A stretch of 64,000 nucleotides of DNA from Atrina japonica (taxonomy: Eukaryota; Mollusca; Bivalvia; Pterioida; Pinnidae). The notes under the pieces were generated by a model. It was given only the letters and a program-made list of their open reading frames with translations, was not told the origin of the DNA and did not search any database. Every line of letters starts with the position of its first letter. Position 1 is the first letter of the stretch. Where the stretch lies: NCBI GenBank assembly GCA_030159075.1, contig BROG01000533.1, positions 310,001 through 374,000 on the forward strand, read 5' to 3'. A program made the position numbers and the translations under genes. Below, piece by piece: positions 47,297 through 60,400 of the stretch.

Positions 47297-47443
47297 TACA
47301 GTGGAACCTGTCTTGAGAGACCACCCAAGTCGCCACTGAAGTGTGGTATCTCAAGAGGTTTTATTTAAAGGACTAATAAGCCATGTGATTTTCAGAATGT
47401 GGTCTCAAAAGACAGGTGCTCTTTTATGACAGGTTCCACTATA
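47297..47443 (+). mobile_element. TIR element, clear copy of the CAGTGGAACCTGTCT family
   Basis: TACAGTGGAACCTGTCTTGA at the left and ATGACAGGTTCCACTATA at the right; interior GAGACCACC ... GGTCTCAAAAGACAGG. A less intact relative at 46309-46470 lies 0.8 kb upstream. Confidence 0.75.
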
Positions 47444-49139
47444 CAGGATATGTCTGCTTTGTAATTGATGACTAGCAATGTTGTAAAGTTAATCACTGTA
47501 TGTTGTATTACCAAGGTTACCAAGTAACCATCTGCTGTCACATCTCACCTTGTATGTAATTATTATATTATTGAAGTAGTTCTTAAGAGTCTATTGTCAA
47601 AATCTTTGTAGCTGGCTGTATTTTTCTGGGATTTTTTCTATACATAACCATCTAGATGTAAATATTCATTTAAGATAAATCCGTCTGTAGTGTTTGACAC
47701 ATATGAATTATAGTGTCATTCTCAGCTGTGACATTTTAGGTATGTGTGCTTGATATTTTTATGACATCTTACATACCTCTACACGATTTGTATAATTTCA
47801 GATTATGGTTGTCATGGTTATGTTCATTTTGGTGTAAGAAAAATACATTTTAACTCCAGTCCTTTCGATGCTTTATATTGTTGACATTTCTTTTGTAAAA
47901 ATCAAATTTCATGGTAAATTGTGAATGATAGAAAAAGAAATAAAAATAGAAATTTTATAGCAGTTGTTTTTTCTTTATATTAACCCGTCTGTGACTGATG
48001 TATAATGGCCTATACTTTGTCCATCTGTCCTAATACCTCTGGCAGTAACTCAAATTTGCCTTGACAAACTGGTTTCAAAAAGACAAGACAGCTTTCAGTT
48101 TTTATGGTTTTGACTTTTGTCATTACAACAGTTATTGGTTAAAAATTGGGTGCATCTTGCATTAAATCAAGTTTCTTGTAACAAATATTTTATTAAATTT
48201 TTACATAATGTTTTATTTCATGAAGGCTAGGCACATTTCAATTCTTACATTTTTGACTTGCCATTACAGATTTATGGGACTATATTTGACATGAACTCAA
48301 TTTTATTTTGACAAATCCTTACAAAATTTTCACAATGTTACCATCACATAAGAATGGCTTCCTTTAAATTTTTATTATTTTGACTTTTACGGTAACTGAG
48401 TTATGTGACGTTATTCAAAATATTAACATGTCCAACAATAAATCAAGTTCACTAGATAGTTTAATCATTCCTTTAAACTTTACTTGTGAAGGAGTCATGT
48501 TCCTCACTTCAAAATAAAGATCCTTAATGTCACAATTTATGAAGGACGGGCTTATCACATGCCATTGGTGCAGATTCTTGTTGTATACAGTAGATTTTGG
48601 TCAGTAATTGAAGAACATTTGATGGTACCCCCATTATGAGAATATAAAATTGACTGACTTGTCAGCATCTCATATATCCCCTTCACACATTTGTCAATTG
48701 TCACAGCCCTGATTCTCCTATGCATGGAGTACATCGGTGCATTTATCCTTCTCATGGGGATACTTTTCCACTCTTCAAACAAGGCTAGCCTTTAGTTGGT
48801 CGAGAAAAGCCTTAGCATTCTAATGCCCTCACCATATGTAGGAGACCACCTGGCATTTAAGATTATATAATCGAGCCAGTGGCTTAGAAAAGAGTCCTTA
48901 CAACATAACCAACGAAATGTGAGAAAACAAGGAATTCCTTCTAACATATATTTTCAATTTTGTACATTTTTTGTGACGGAAACAAAGAGTTGCTCTCCCC
49001 TGTACTCATTCTCATATTATAGTTTTAAAATCCACACATGTTCAAGTTTCTTAAAACAAAAAAATCACAATTTCCTCAAAAATTATCCTAAGGACCTTTT
49101 TTCTCAAATGTTGGCTCATATATATATCACAAAGCACCT

Positions 49140-49228
49140 TAACTCATTCACCCCTAAAGAGACATTTGGACTAGTCTATGTCATTGATTTACTGAAGAGT
49201 CTATTGTTTTTTAGGGGTTGATGAGTTA
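49140..49228. mobile_element. ~90-bp MITE, most symmetrical copy
   Basis: AACTCATTCACCCCTAAAGA at the left and TTAGGGGTTGATGAGTTA at the right; core GACATTTGGACTAGTCTATG. It lies in the probable 3' UTR or downstream flank of DNAI7, as does 49870-49952. Confidence 0.8.
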
Positions 49229-50177
49229 CATGATTTTACAGCTTAATGTTATCCTCAAAAGCTCTTGATATATGGATATTTCATAACAATGACAATAACT
49301 GAATAAAATATTATCACAAATAAACAATAACAATGAATAAAGGGGGAAGTGTTTCATCAATTTATTTACAGTCATTTGAAAAAAGTACATATATATATAC
49401 ATCCAACTTTAATATCACAGTTGTACAACAGTGTATAGAAATATTTACATTTAAATATTGAATCTGGGAGTGATTTAAGTCCTCCATTTTGTGTACAGCA
49501 ACACTTCAATGTATAAACTGTAATAAAGACCATGATAGATCTGTATATTAAACTGAATGTTCAGTGATTTCTATGACTTACATATCTTCACATCCTTTGA
49601 CTTTTAGATTTGATACTTTTGTATTTACTTTTATTGTATCTATAAACATAAATGAAAAATATAAATAAAAATCTTTTTTGTGATTTCAAACAAATGATAT
49701 TTTTACAAAAGATTGTAAACTTACTCACATGTCAAGATTTAAAAAAACCTAGTTTTACAACTTTTCCATCAACATTTATCAAATACCGCCTTAAATTCCA
49801 AGACAGATTTTACCACTATGTTCCAAGTCAATGAAAGATTGGACTTCAGAGCTATGACTGGTAATAATTAACTCGTACACCCCTATAGACACATTTGGAC
49901 TGGTCTGTATCATTGATTTTGAGTAGAGTCCATTATTTTCAGGGGTAGATGGGTGAAAGAAAAATGACACTAAGAAGTTTCATTTCCATATAAGGCTTAC
50001 AATCCAGCACTGGAATCTTCTTTTTAGTAGCTCTGTTCAGTCCGTAATGATACTGAAGAGATGAAAGAGATTGTAAGTAATACAAATTCATTTGTTTCTT
50101 TAGAACTGTGCATCTGACAATTTTAGTTCAAAACAAGGTATAAACATTAATCACAAACAGATAATTCTTATTGTCTT

Positions 50178-52646
50178 TTAAGCATATGTCAGCACTTTTG
50201 TGGCCTTTAGTATCTGTTCCACACAATCGATATACTGGTAGTTTGTGTTTTTAATTCTTTCCTTGGCTTCTTCTGAGCATTGTACCATCATCAAGTGATA
50301 CAGATTTGATCTGAACTGTAATAAAATAACAAAAATATTATATACATGTATATGTGATTAGAACTAAGAAAATAACAAAAATATTATATACATGTATATG
50401 TGATTAGAACTAAGAAAATAACAAAAATATTATATACATGTATATGTGATTAGAACTAAGAAAATAACAAAAATATTATATACATGTACATGTGATTAGA
50501 ACTAAGAAAATAACAAAAATATTATATACATGTATATGTGATTAGAACTAAGAAAATAACAAAAATATTATATTAATATATACATGTATATGTGATCAGA
50601 ACTGTAATAAAATTACAAAACTTTTATAAACATGTAAATGTGATCAGAACTGTAATAAAATAACAAAAATATTATAAACATGTATGTGATTAGAACTGTA
50701 TGAAAATCACAAAAATATTATATACTAATACATGTATATGTGAGCAGAACTAAGACAATAAAAAAATATATATTATATACATGTATATGTGATCAGAAAT
50801 AAAAAAATATTATATACATGTATATGTGATCAGAACTAAGAAAATAAAAAAAACATACATGTATATGTGATCAGAACTGTAAGAAAAAAAACCAAGAAGA
50901 TATAGATGTGATTTGTAACTGTAATAACACAACAGAAGGTGATATAGATGTGATTAGAACATTTGTAAATGTCATAACAGAAGGTGATATAGATGTGATT
51001 AGAACATTTGTAACTGTCATAACAGAAGGTGATATAGATGTGATTAGAACATTTGTAACTGTCATAACAGAAGGTGATATAGATGTGATTAGAACATTTG
51101 TAACTGTAATAACAGAAGGTGATATAGTAGATGTGATTAGAACATTTGTAACTGTCATAACAGAAGATGATATAGATGTGATTAGAACATTTGTAACTGT
51201 AATAACACAGCAGGAGGTGATATAGATGTGATCAGAACATTTGTAACTGTCATAACAGAAGGTGATATAGATGTGATTAGAACATTTGTAACTGTCATAA
51301 CAGAAGGTGATATAGATGTGATTAGAACATTTGTAACTGTAATAACAGAAGGTGATATAGATGTGATTAGAACATTTGTAACTGTCATAACAGAAGGTGA
51401 TATAGATGTGATTAGAACATTTGTAACTGTCATAACAGAACGTGATATAGATGTGATTAGAACATTTGTAACTGTAATAACAGAACGTGATATAGATGTG
51501 ATTAGAACATTTGTAACTGTAAGAACATAGCAGAAGGTGATATAGATGTGATTAGAACATTTGTAACTGTCATAACAGAAGGTGATATAGATGTGATTAG
51601 AACATTTGTAACTGTCATAACAGAAGGTGATATAGATGTGATTAGAACATTTGTAACTGTCATAACAGAAGGTGATATAGATGTGATTAGAACATTTGTA
51701 ACCGTCATAACAGAAGGTGATATAGATGTGATCAGAACATTTGTAACTGTAATAACAGAAGGTGATATAGATGTGATTAGAACATTTGTAACTGTAAGAA
51801 CATAGCAGAAGGTGATATATATGTGATTAGAACATTTGTAACTGAAATAACACAACAGAAGGTGATATAGATGTGATCAGAACAGTAAGAATATAACAGT
51901 GGGTGATAAAGATTTAAATGGAACTGAAAGAAAATAAAAAAAAGAGATAAAGATTTGCTTAAAATTAAAGATAACATAAGATTATTATGTATACTGATTA
52001 TTATTGATTATTATTATTATTATTATTATTATTATTGTTTTTTATGTACAATCAACAATTTTTCAGTTATATGGTGACGACCAGTTTTTAATTGTGGAGG
52101 AGAGAACCCAGTTACAATGTACCCAGCCTTCTTCATGTAAACTGGCAAACTCCGGAATCTTAGGTTCCAGCAGGACTCAAACCTGCCCTGACTTGAAGTG
52201 AGAGACTTCATGGTTTAAAACACAATGCTCTAATCACTCAAGCATGGAGGCCCCTTAAATCTAGTTACAAATGACTTACTTCTGCACATCATTCTGTGGG
52301 ACAGAAATTATAGTTGGTTGCATGCCTGTACAATATGTTAATTGATTTAAATATTAAGATGAATGTCATGATTAGAAGCAAACAAATAGGGTTAAAGCAA
52401 AATTAGATCCAGACAAAATTTACAATAAATCCCATTATATTTATAAAGAAATGTGTACCCATTCACCCATAAAGACACATCTGGGCTGGTCTAAATGATT
52501 GATTTACAGAAGAGTATATTGTTTTTCAGGGGTTAATGACTTACTGAAGTTCCCTCTGCATAGTTCTCTTCATAGGTTTCATCAAACTCTGTCACTCTGA
52601 GCTTCATGGCTCTCTTCTTGGTCATCAAAAATATTGCCCAGTCTTC
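50178..52646 (-). CDS. DNAI7: DNAI7 last two exons
   Basis: Exon 52545-52646 encodes EDWAIFLMTKKRAMKLRVTE and ends TEFDETYEENYAEGTS at a GTAAGT donor. Exon 50178-50315 encodes FRSNLYHLMMVQCSEEAKER to the C-terminus VLTYA and TAA (TTA at 50178-50180 on +). Vertebrate CASC1 ends equivalently (FHSTLYHMVK...SEEAMEKV...LLSYS). The 2.2-kb intron between them holds two tandem arrays and a tRNA-derived SINE; the nearer array overlaps the acceptor of the last exon. Confidence 0.94.
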
Positions 52647-54375
52647 CTGTAGTACAAGAATGAGTATATTTACATTAAATAAGGACTATTACACTGTCCT
52701 AGAACTGTTAATGTTGCCAAATATAAATTCTGACATTACAACTTTATACAGTTTATGATATCAACAATGAAAATTTACTAATTTTTCTCAATCTTAGCAT
52801 TTTTGTGTCATTCTAAAAGTGATATATATATTTTCTTAAAGTCTTTCCATAAAAAACATAAATGTTTTGTTATGCAATTTTATTGGAGTTGACATTGATG
52901 ACACAAATTTTATTTAATAATACATGTAACTTACAAAGTGCATTATAATACTGGGGTAATTTCCTGAACCACGCACAGAGGTACATACATTTTCTTACCA
53001 CTTAACGTTGATGATAATTATTTACTTCAGGATTTTATCTACATTGGCATAAAACAATACATGTAATCATGATGTAAGGACTTGATGACTAGAATTTGAC
53101 AGGAGGACTAAATGACTTGAATTTGATGGAAGGCCCAGATGACTAGAAACTGACAAATGGACTAAATGACTAGAACTTATTGGAAGGACTAAATGGTTAG
53201 AACTTGATGGAAGGACTAATTGACTAAAACTTGCCTCGAGTAGCGGTTCATCTTCCAATGCCTCAGAAGCCTGGAACAAGATTTTCTCACTGGTATCTGA
53301 TTCAGCATTGAACTTTGACCAAGAGAAAGCTATTGCTGATGATAACAGTGCCATCTGTTCATATGCCCACTGTGTTACAATCGCGTGCTGAAAATACAAC
53401 AAATTAGTGTTACAACAGTGCTAAAAATGTAATGAGCAAAAACAAACTTTTAGTCACAAGATACCACAGATAAATCATTTTAACCCTGTAATATCAGCCA
53501 AGTATTTAACAACATGGTGCTGTAAAATACAAAGTTTGACTGATTTTAAAATCTGCATGATGCTGATAAAGATTTTATTCTAATTGTTTTGATTCATGGA
53601 AATATTTTAGGAATAATAGATTCGTTACCTTGTTTTGTATACTGACATATTTTGATGAATCTTCAGCTGGGAAAAGATTGATGCCTGCTAATTTCATCAG
53701 CTGAAAATGAAATGATATTTAAGTCTTTTGTATAGATATTACATAAGAAATTAAAATGAAAATCGCCAATTCATTTTCATATTAAAATGAATTTTGTTTT
53801 GAAAATTTTCAAGAAACAGACCCCAAAATGTTTCATTTTAAATTAAATAAATGTAGGTTTTGTGCTTTTCTTTCTTACTACTGTAATCAAAATTTTCAAT
53901 CCATAACTGACTTGCCTATAGACAATTGACCACATTTTTTCTACTACATTAAGTTGATTCTGCAATCATTAAAAATATGCAGTGCTTTTCTTCTTGACCA
54001 AATTCTAAAAATAAAACTGACATAAGATCAAAGTGAATATTCTATAAGATATTATTGCCAATGTGGTTTGGAAGATAAATGTCATTAGATCTGTGTAAGA
54101 CTCTATCAAAATATTTACCTTGACAAGCTCTTTAGGTGTCACCCATTTGTTTCTGATGTGATCAAGCTCTGGTCTGTCATCTGGTTTGCTAATACAACAC
54201 ATGGAATCCTATAACAGAATAAGGGAGATAACTCGTGAAGTTATGAAAACTTTCAAATGTTAAGTATATTATCAAAAATATATGGTAAAAAGTAACCCGA
54301 ATAATCCAGTTGTTATATTTCGCCCACTTTGATCACTACATTAATGCCTGAATGCATACACAATCATTTGCAGTA

Positions 54376-54406
<31 letters not shown>

Positions 54407-57400
54407 ATTTATCCTCGATTTATCCTCAAATTTGAAATGGAAATCCAGACTCCGCAGAATCATATATTGAACGTCTCTGATTGGTCACCTGATTCACAGG
54501 GCAGCTGAAGGATTTTTAACACATAATGTGTTCAAGCCCACTGGAGGGTCTTTGACCGGAAGAGGGTGTGTAATCACTTGAGTTAGGTAAAAAGAGAACT
54601 TTCACTATTCACAGAAATGAATCTTGAGAGTTTACAGATTATTTAAAAATAAAGATTCACTTCTTTAATTTATCCACTTTGATTGATTAATTTTGGATAT
54701 CAATAAGTATTTTATAAAGTAATTCAAATTTAAATTTCATATTTAAAAATGTCTGTTACTTGTGCAAAGTGTTTTACATTTTTTTTTTTCATTTTCACAT
54801 GCTGACAGAGAAAAGGGACTTTTAATATACATACAGTATATGTTGTCACAATGATGAAACACAATACTAAAGTTTGATATATACATACATGTACTGGTTA
54901 AGCATTTTGAAAAATTCTTTATAATTTGAAGCTTTGAAAATGTATAAATAAATATCAGAAAATTTTAGCCACTTTTCTCGTGGAATTGTATATTTTGACA
55001 TTGAGGGAAATATTAAGCTACCTTAATTTCAATTTCTACTTCAACAATAGCGGCAATAATAGTAAGAACTGCTGAGTTAGTGCCATGTGGTCTCAACTCC
55101 CAAGATTGGAATGGCATATTTAAATGTGAATCTTGAAGAAGAGCAAAGGTTCCAAAATATGACGTTTTAAAGCTGAAAATTCTGTTGTCTGGAAAAAAAA
55201 AACACATTCCGTATTAAAAAAAAGGATCATCAATCAAATGTTGGTTAAATGTGATACACCATAGGATTTGGGAATTTAAATGGAATTTTGCCATATTAAT
55301 CATTATCACAAATAATCCACCCGTGATATATTTTTCTAAAATTCTTAAAGTTACCCGAGATACAGAGGTTCTAATCTGCTGAACATATTAAATCACAGAC
55401 CATATCAAGTCACATACAGTGAAACCTGTATAATGGGGCCACCCAAGGGACCAGAAAATATTGACCTTTATGTGCAGGTGACCCTTATACACAGGTTTAA
55501 TTTAGTAGAAGTATGTAGTCAAGGGATTGAAAAAACTGGCCTTTATAAACAAGTAATCCTTATATAGAGGTGGCCGCTACAGCAGGTTTTACTGTACTTT
55601 TTCAATAGACCTCACAATCCTTGTCAAATCACAAACTGACACTTAAGAAGTCAGTAACAAAGAACTGATGCAATGACTCACCTTCATCATATGCTAAATC
55701 TGTGAAGCCATCTTGTCTCCAGTATTTCTTTGTATGATCCCATCTAGCTATAAGTGGTTCTTCTGAGAACAGTACCTCAGCAGGAAGTCTTAAGAAAGAA
55801 AACACAGTTATACATGTTCTTATTGTGATGTACAAGTATGTGAAGAGAAGAATCATTTTATGAACAACCCTAAAGAAACACTGAATATTTATCTGTTAGA
55901 CATAACTTATATCCACATTTTCTAATTTCACTAGTTTTCATGTAATAACTACATACCATTAGAAATTACACAAAAATAACAACAAGAGGCCCAATGGGCC
56001 TTATTGATCACCTGAGTAGAACATGATTATAGTGAGAATAGGTTAATTTTCAGTTCATGATTATTTAAAGATGTACAAATTTTTGATATTTTAAGTTTAG
56101 GTTATTTTCTGCAGTTTTAGCCATGCCCAAAAGGCCCAGTGTATCAGAATCACAAAACTGACAATCTGTGTTCCCCGTACCATAATAAAGCTTCTCACAA
56201 AATTTGAACATTTTGGGCAAAGTAGTTTTCAAGAAGAAGATAAAAATGTTCAACTGTTTACAGATGACATACGAAGACTGGCAGCATAAGGTACGTCACC
56301 TGAGTGACTCACTAGGTGACCAAACAAAACCGAAAATGTCTTAACAGTCACCTGAATCCTACATATAAATCCTCTCAACCAGATGTATTGAATTCATGGT
56401 TTTTGATATCCTTGTCCTAAAGATTGAAAGAGTATGACTAAGTGATGTAAACGTTTAAAATGTTTAAAAAAAATGTATTCATGATGATACATATCCGCAC
56501 AATGAGCAATGAACCTCAGTAGGTCACCTGGGTCTGCACTCAGGTAACCAGAAAATATTTGCTGTTACAAAATACAAAATTTGCCTGCATCACATCTAGA
56601 ATTTTGCTAGAGGAATTGACAGTATGTCCATATGAACAATTGTGAATATGTGTTTAGCCCACAAAATGAACATTTTATATTTCATTTTATCTCTATATTA
56701 CTTGTAATTATTTTTATATCTGACCATGAATCATCTTTTGAGCTTGTTTTCACATCTTTTAAAGAAAATTAAAAAGTTAAAGATGTTCTCCTTCAAGAGT
56801 ATGGTTTGATTAATTTTTTTTTTAGTTTGTTTGTTTGTAGGCAGTTTGGTATACTCACTTCATAACGATACCAATTGGTGGTTTATCATCTCTTTTTTGA
56901 TCAGCTTGGACAGGTGTATTTCCCGAACTCTGATTTTCTTTCGGCAACTGTGAAACAATATCTGCTACATACTCCATGTACTGAATCTCTGGTGGATCAA
57001 CCACTGAAATATTCAAATATTTATTTTGGGGTCAGAAGCTGTAATACATTGTATAATTTAATCATTATAGTATGCTGTATACCTAGTAATTCATGATCCC
57101 GTTCAATTTACCCATTAATCTTTGTACATAGATGAGAGGGTGAATTTGAAATGAAAGCAAAATTTCTAAGCTAAATAATTGGTGTACAGACATGCATGCC
57201 TTCCATAAGACTTTGGTGATTTAGGGCAAATTTAAGACAGGGTGAATATTTTTGTCTTAAAAGGGCGAAAATAACCAGCAGGAAAAAACTCCAAGTATGC
57301 AGTTGTTTGAAAATTGTAAAGTAGAAAGCCTCAGGTGTCAATGTATCTGGGAATAGACCAACAGCCTTCTGCAAATAAACGTAAATGTCTTACTCAATCA

Positions 57401-60400
57401 GTTCAGGTTCCAGTGGGGCTCAAACTTGTACTAATTAGAGGTGAGAGAATGTGTTTTAAAACATGATGTTCTGATCAAATTCACATTAAAATTCCCAAAT
57501 GTGTTGCCAATGGAATTTTCCCAAAATTGGCATAAATTTTAAATATTATAAAATATTTCTGTATATGTTGGTGCCTGTCAGAAATCAGTCTGTCAGTGTC
57601 TGACTATCTACTAGTACTGTTCTCAGAGTAAGAAACCACTGTTAAAACAGTCATCAACTTACATCTAGTGACAACCCATTTGTTTAATGTATTTGGCTGT
57701 GGGGGAAGATGCATCAGATCAAAGTGGAAAACTCCACCAACAATATCATTGGCTCTTAAATCCACAACATCCTCATCTTCCTCAAAGTCTTCATACTCCA
57801 ATGGTTCTAGAAATAGAAATATAACTGTGTATTCATACATCCTTGACGTAAAAATAATTTACATGGTTTTATAAAATGTTAATGAAATGAAATAATAAAA
57901 TTAGAACCTGGGGTCTAGAAAAATATGTGATTTACTAAAATATTTCAGAGAGAGTATATGAGCAATTTAGCATCTTTTCAAAAACTGAAGATTATCAACA
58001 GCATATTTGATGACAGTACTATTTCTCTGTGACACTTGTACCATGATACATGTATCTGTATATACAGTGGAACCTTGCCTAAAGACCACCTCTCTATTAA
58101 GAGACCACTTCACATTTAAGATCATTTATGAGTAATGACTTCAGTCTCTTGAAAATGTATTATGTAATATCAAATAGGTCTAGACCCGCACTTACACGAC
58201 AACCTCACTTATCAGACCACTTTGTGTCAGTCACTAAGGTGGTCTTAATAGCAAGGTTCTACTGTATATCATGTACATGTATATATTGTAGTTCTTTTGT
58301 TAGACTTCAATACAACGGTTACAATGTCAAAAATCCTACTCAAATCTGCAGTTTAAATACGCAGCAATGTGTAAAATGTGCATGTTTAAAACAACACAAC
58401 TGGAACATCAGGAAGCATGCATCATTTAGTAGATCAAATACCTGTATCAAGAAAGTATGCACGATGTGTGAGTTCAAATCAGTTTGGTCACTTACATTTT
58501 CCATCTTACTTCAATTTTCCTATTTTACATGTGGACAAAAAATATCTATTGATACTAGTAACGTAATCACAATTGTTTAAAATTTCATGTAGTGTGTTTA
58601 AAGAGTGGAACAAGACAATTGTCAAACTTAAAGAGATCAAGTCATGATCAAACCCTCAACAAATCTTTATATTAATTTATTAAGAATATTTTTCAGTTTT
58701 GATATTTATGCTGCCACATTTAAGAATTTTTCAGTTGCTAGTTGGCAGCTAGTTTTCTGGTGATGAGGAATGTTCAGGCATAACATACCCTGGAAAGAAA
58801 CTGTCAAACTTCTATACACATGATACATACAATAAGGTTAGGATCCATAGAAACTCGGAGACATATTTTAACATTTTACAGTTTGGTGATATCAACACTC
58901 AGCCTAGGAGATCCCTCACATGTTTATAGCTGACCAATAGAGCCAATCTGATATTTCATATACTAACCTGGTGATTTAGGGTCCTCATATTCTTCAACCT
59001 CTTCCTCTTTCTCCTCTTCTTTCTTCTCCTCCTGTTCATCCTCATCTTTGGGACCATCCTCAAGTTCTTTTAAGGCAGCCATCAGATCCTATAAAAATTA
59101 CATACAATGATTCACTGAGTTCTACTTGTAATCTTCTTAAGTACGCACATTTATACACACATTTCGAATACTGTATACTTCAGGAAATTTTTGCTCTATT
59201 CAAACAGAAATTATATTCACTGTGCGGGGCCATTTTAAATTTGCCCTAAATCACCATAGTCTCTTGAATGACATGTATACGCCAGTGATTCAATTAAATA
59301 GCTTTAAAATTTCGCTTTCATTTTAACTTCGCCCTGTCATATGCATATAAGGACGAAAACTACAAAAATCAAACATGAGCAAAAACTTCCATGTGTACAA
59401 TATACCTTTGTAACTTATATATCAAATATGCAAAGCAATATAGTTTTCACTCTCTACTCATGCATTATATTTGCACTTTAGCACTGATTGCCATTTTAGC
59501 ACATAGGATTATTCGAGTCCTGAACGCATGCCATGCTCAAAACAAAAATCTGTTTCTATGTAAATAATTCATGCTCGAAAAATTCTTTCATTTAGTCTAG
59601 AGAACTATATATATGCATAGCTAGAATATTCCTTTTCTATTTCATCATGCTCAGAATGTTAAAGTTACATTACACATGCATTTTCCTAGACAGGCTAAAC
59701 TATCTTCAGAATATCTACACATGCACTTCAATTGTTTGTTTTAAATTTCAGTATACCAATTACAGCTAAAATTAAGTTTTAAGATAAATGAATTCTTATA
59801 TCCTTGAAAACATGTTTTATTTTAGATGCAGATTAATTATATATATTGAATACAATGGAATCTTTGAGTATTCCTCAAGATTAGGTATGCACTAGTCCTT
59901 TCCTAGTCCCAGCTAATCTGAACTACATGAAATATATATGCATGGACCTGACATCAAAACTTTGACTAAATAGTTATTGGTTTTATTTTACTATACAACT
60001 TAATGTTTAAATTTACTACAAAACTATGAAAGAAAATATTTTCAAGAATAAAAGATTGAAACAAAAAGCGAGTTTGTAAGTCACAAGTTTGTAAATATTT
60101 ATGCAAACAAAATAGAAAATCTCCAATTTGTCTTCGCTAATGAACAAGACATTACATTTATAATAATTAAAATTAACATTTTCCCTTGAAAATATCATGT
60201 GTCAGATAAAAACGAAAATGGACACAACAATTTCATGTAATTATCTCTCTTATCTCTTATGAGGTGTTTGATATCTGATATCTAGTAGTCAGATGTAGAT
60301 ACAAAAGTTTACAAAGTTGAAACAAAGAAATAATCAAAAGAAGTCAGAGATGGCTAATTGGTTTTCAGTAATCTTTATACAGTGGGACACATACATTAGT

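Larger units (their letters stand above)
40881..50177. other. Convergent intergenic region with both 3' UTRs
   Basis: 9.3 kb between the KIF27 stop (40880, +) and the DNAI7 stop (50178, -). No exon-like sequence was found. The + strand 3' UTR end of KIF27 cannot be fixed: possible signals are ATTAAA near 43525 and AATAAA near 44070 and 47940. On the - strand, AATAAA (TTTATT on +) near 49628 and 49359 could end DNAI7. Dispersed elements occupy 41482-41566, 43793-43890, 44628-44850, 46309-46470, 47297-47443, 49140-49228 and 49870-49952. Confidence 0.6.

Noticed and set aside
50871..51855. ORFs with perfect 15-residue repeats on both strands
   Set aside because: They follow automatically from a 45-bp tandem repeat whose length is divisible by three; they occur on both strands and within an intron.
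52120..52255. Functional tRNA gene
   Set aside because: Only the A-box and B-box-like segments are recognisable; the spacing and lack of paired stems fit a decayed tRNA-derived SINE.
58128..58580. 150-codon ORF on the + strand
   Set aside because: It overlaps a TIR element (58075-58264) and DNAI7 intron; the composition is non-protein-like.
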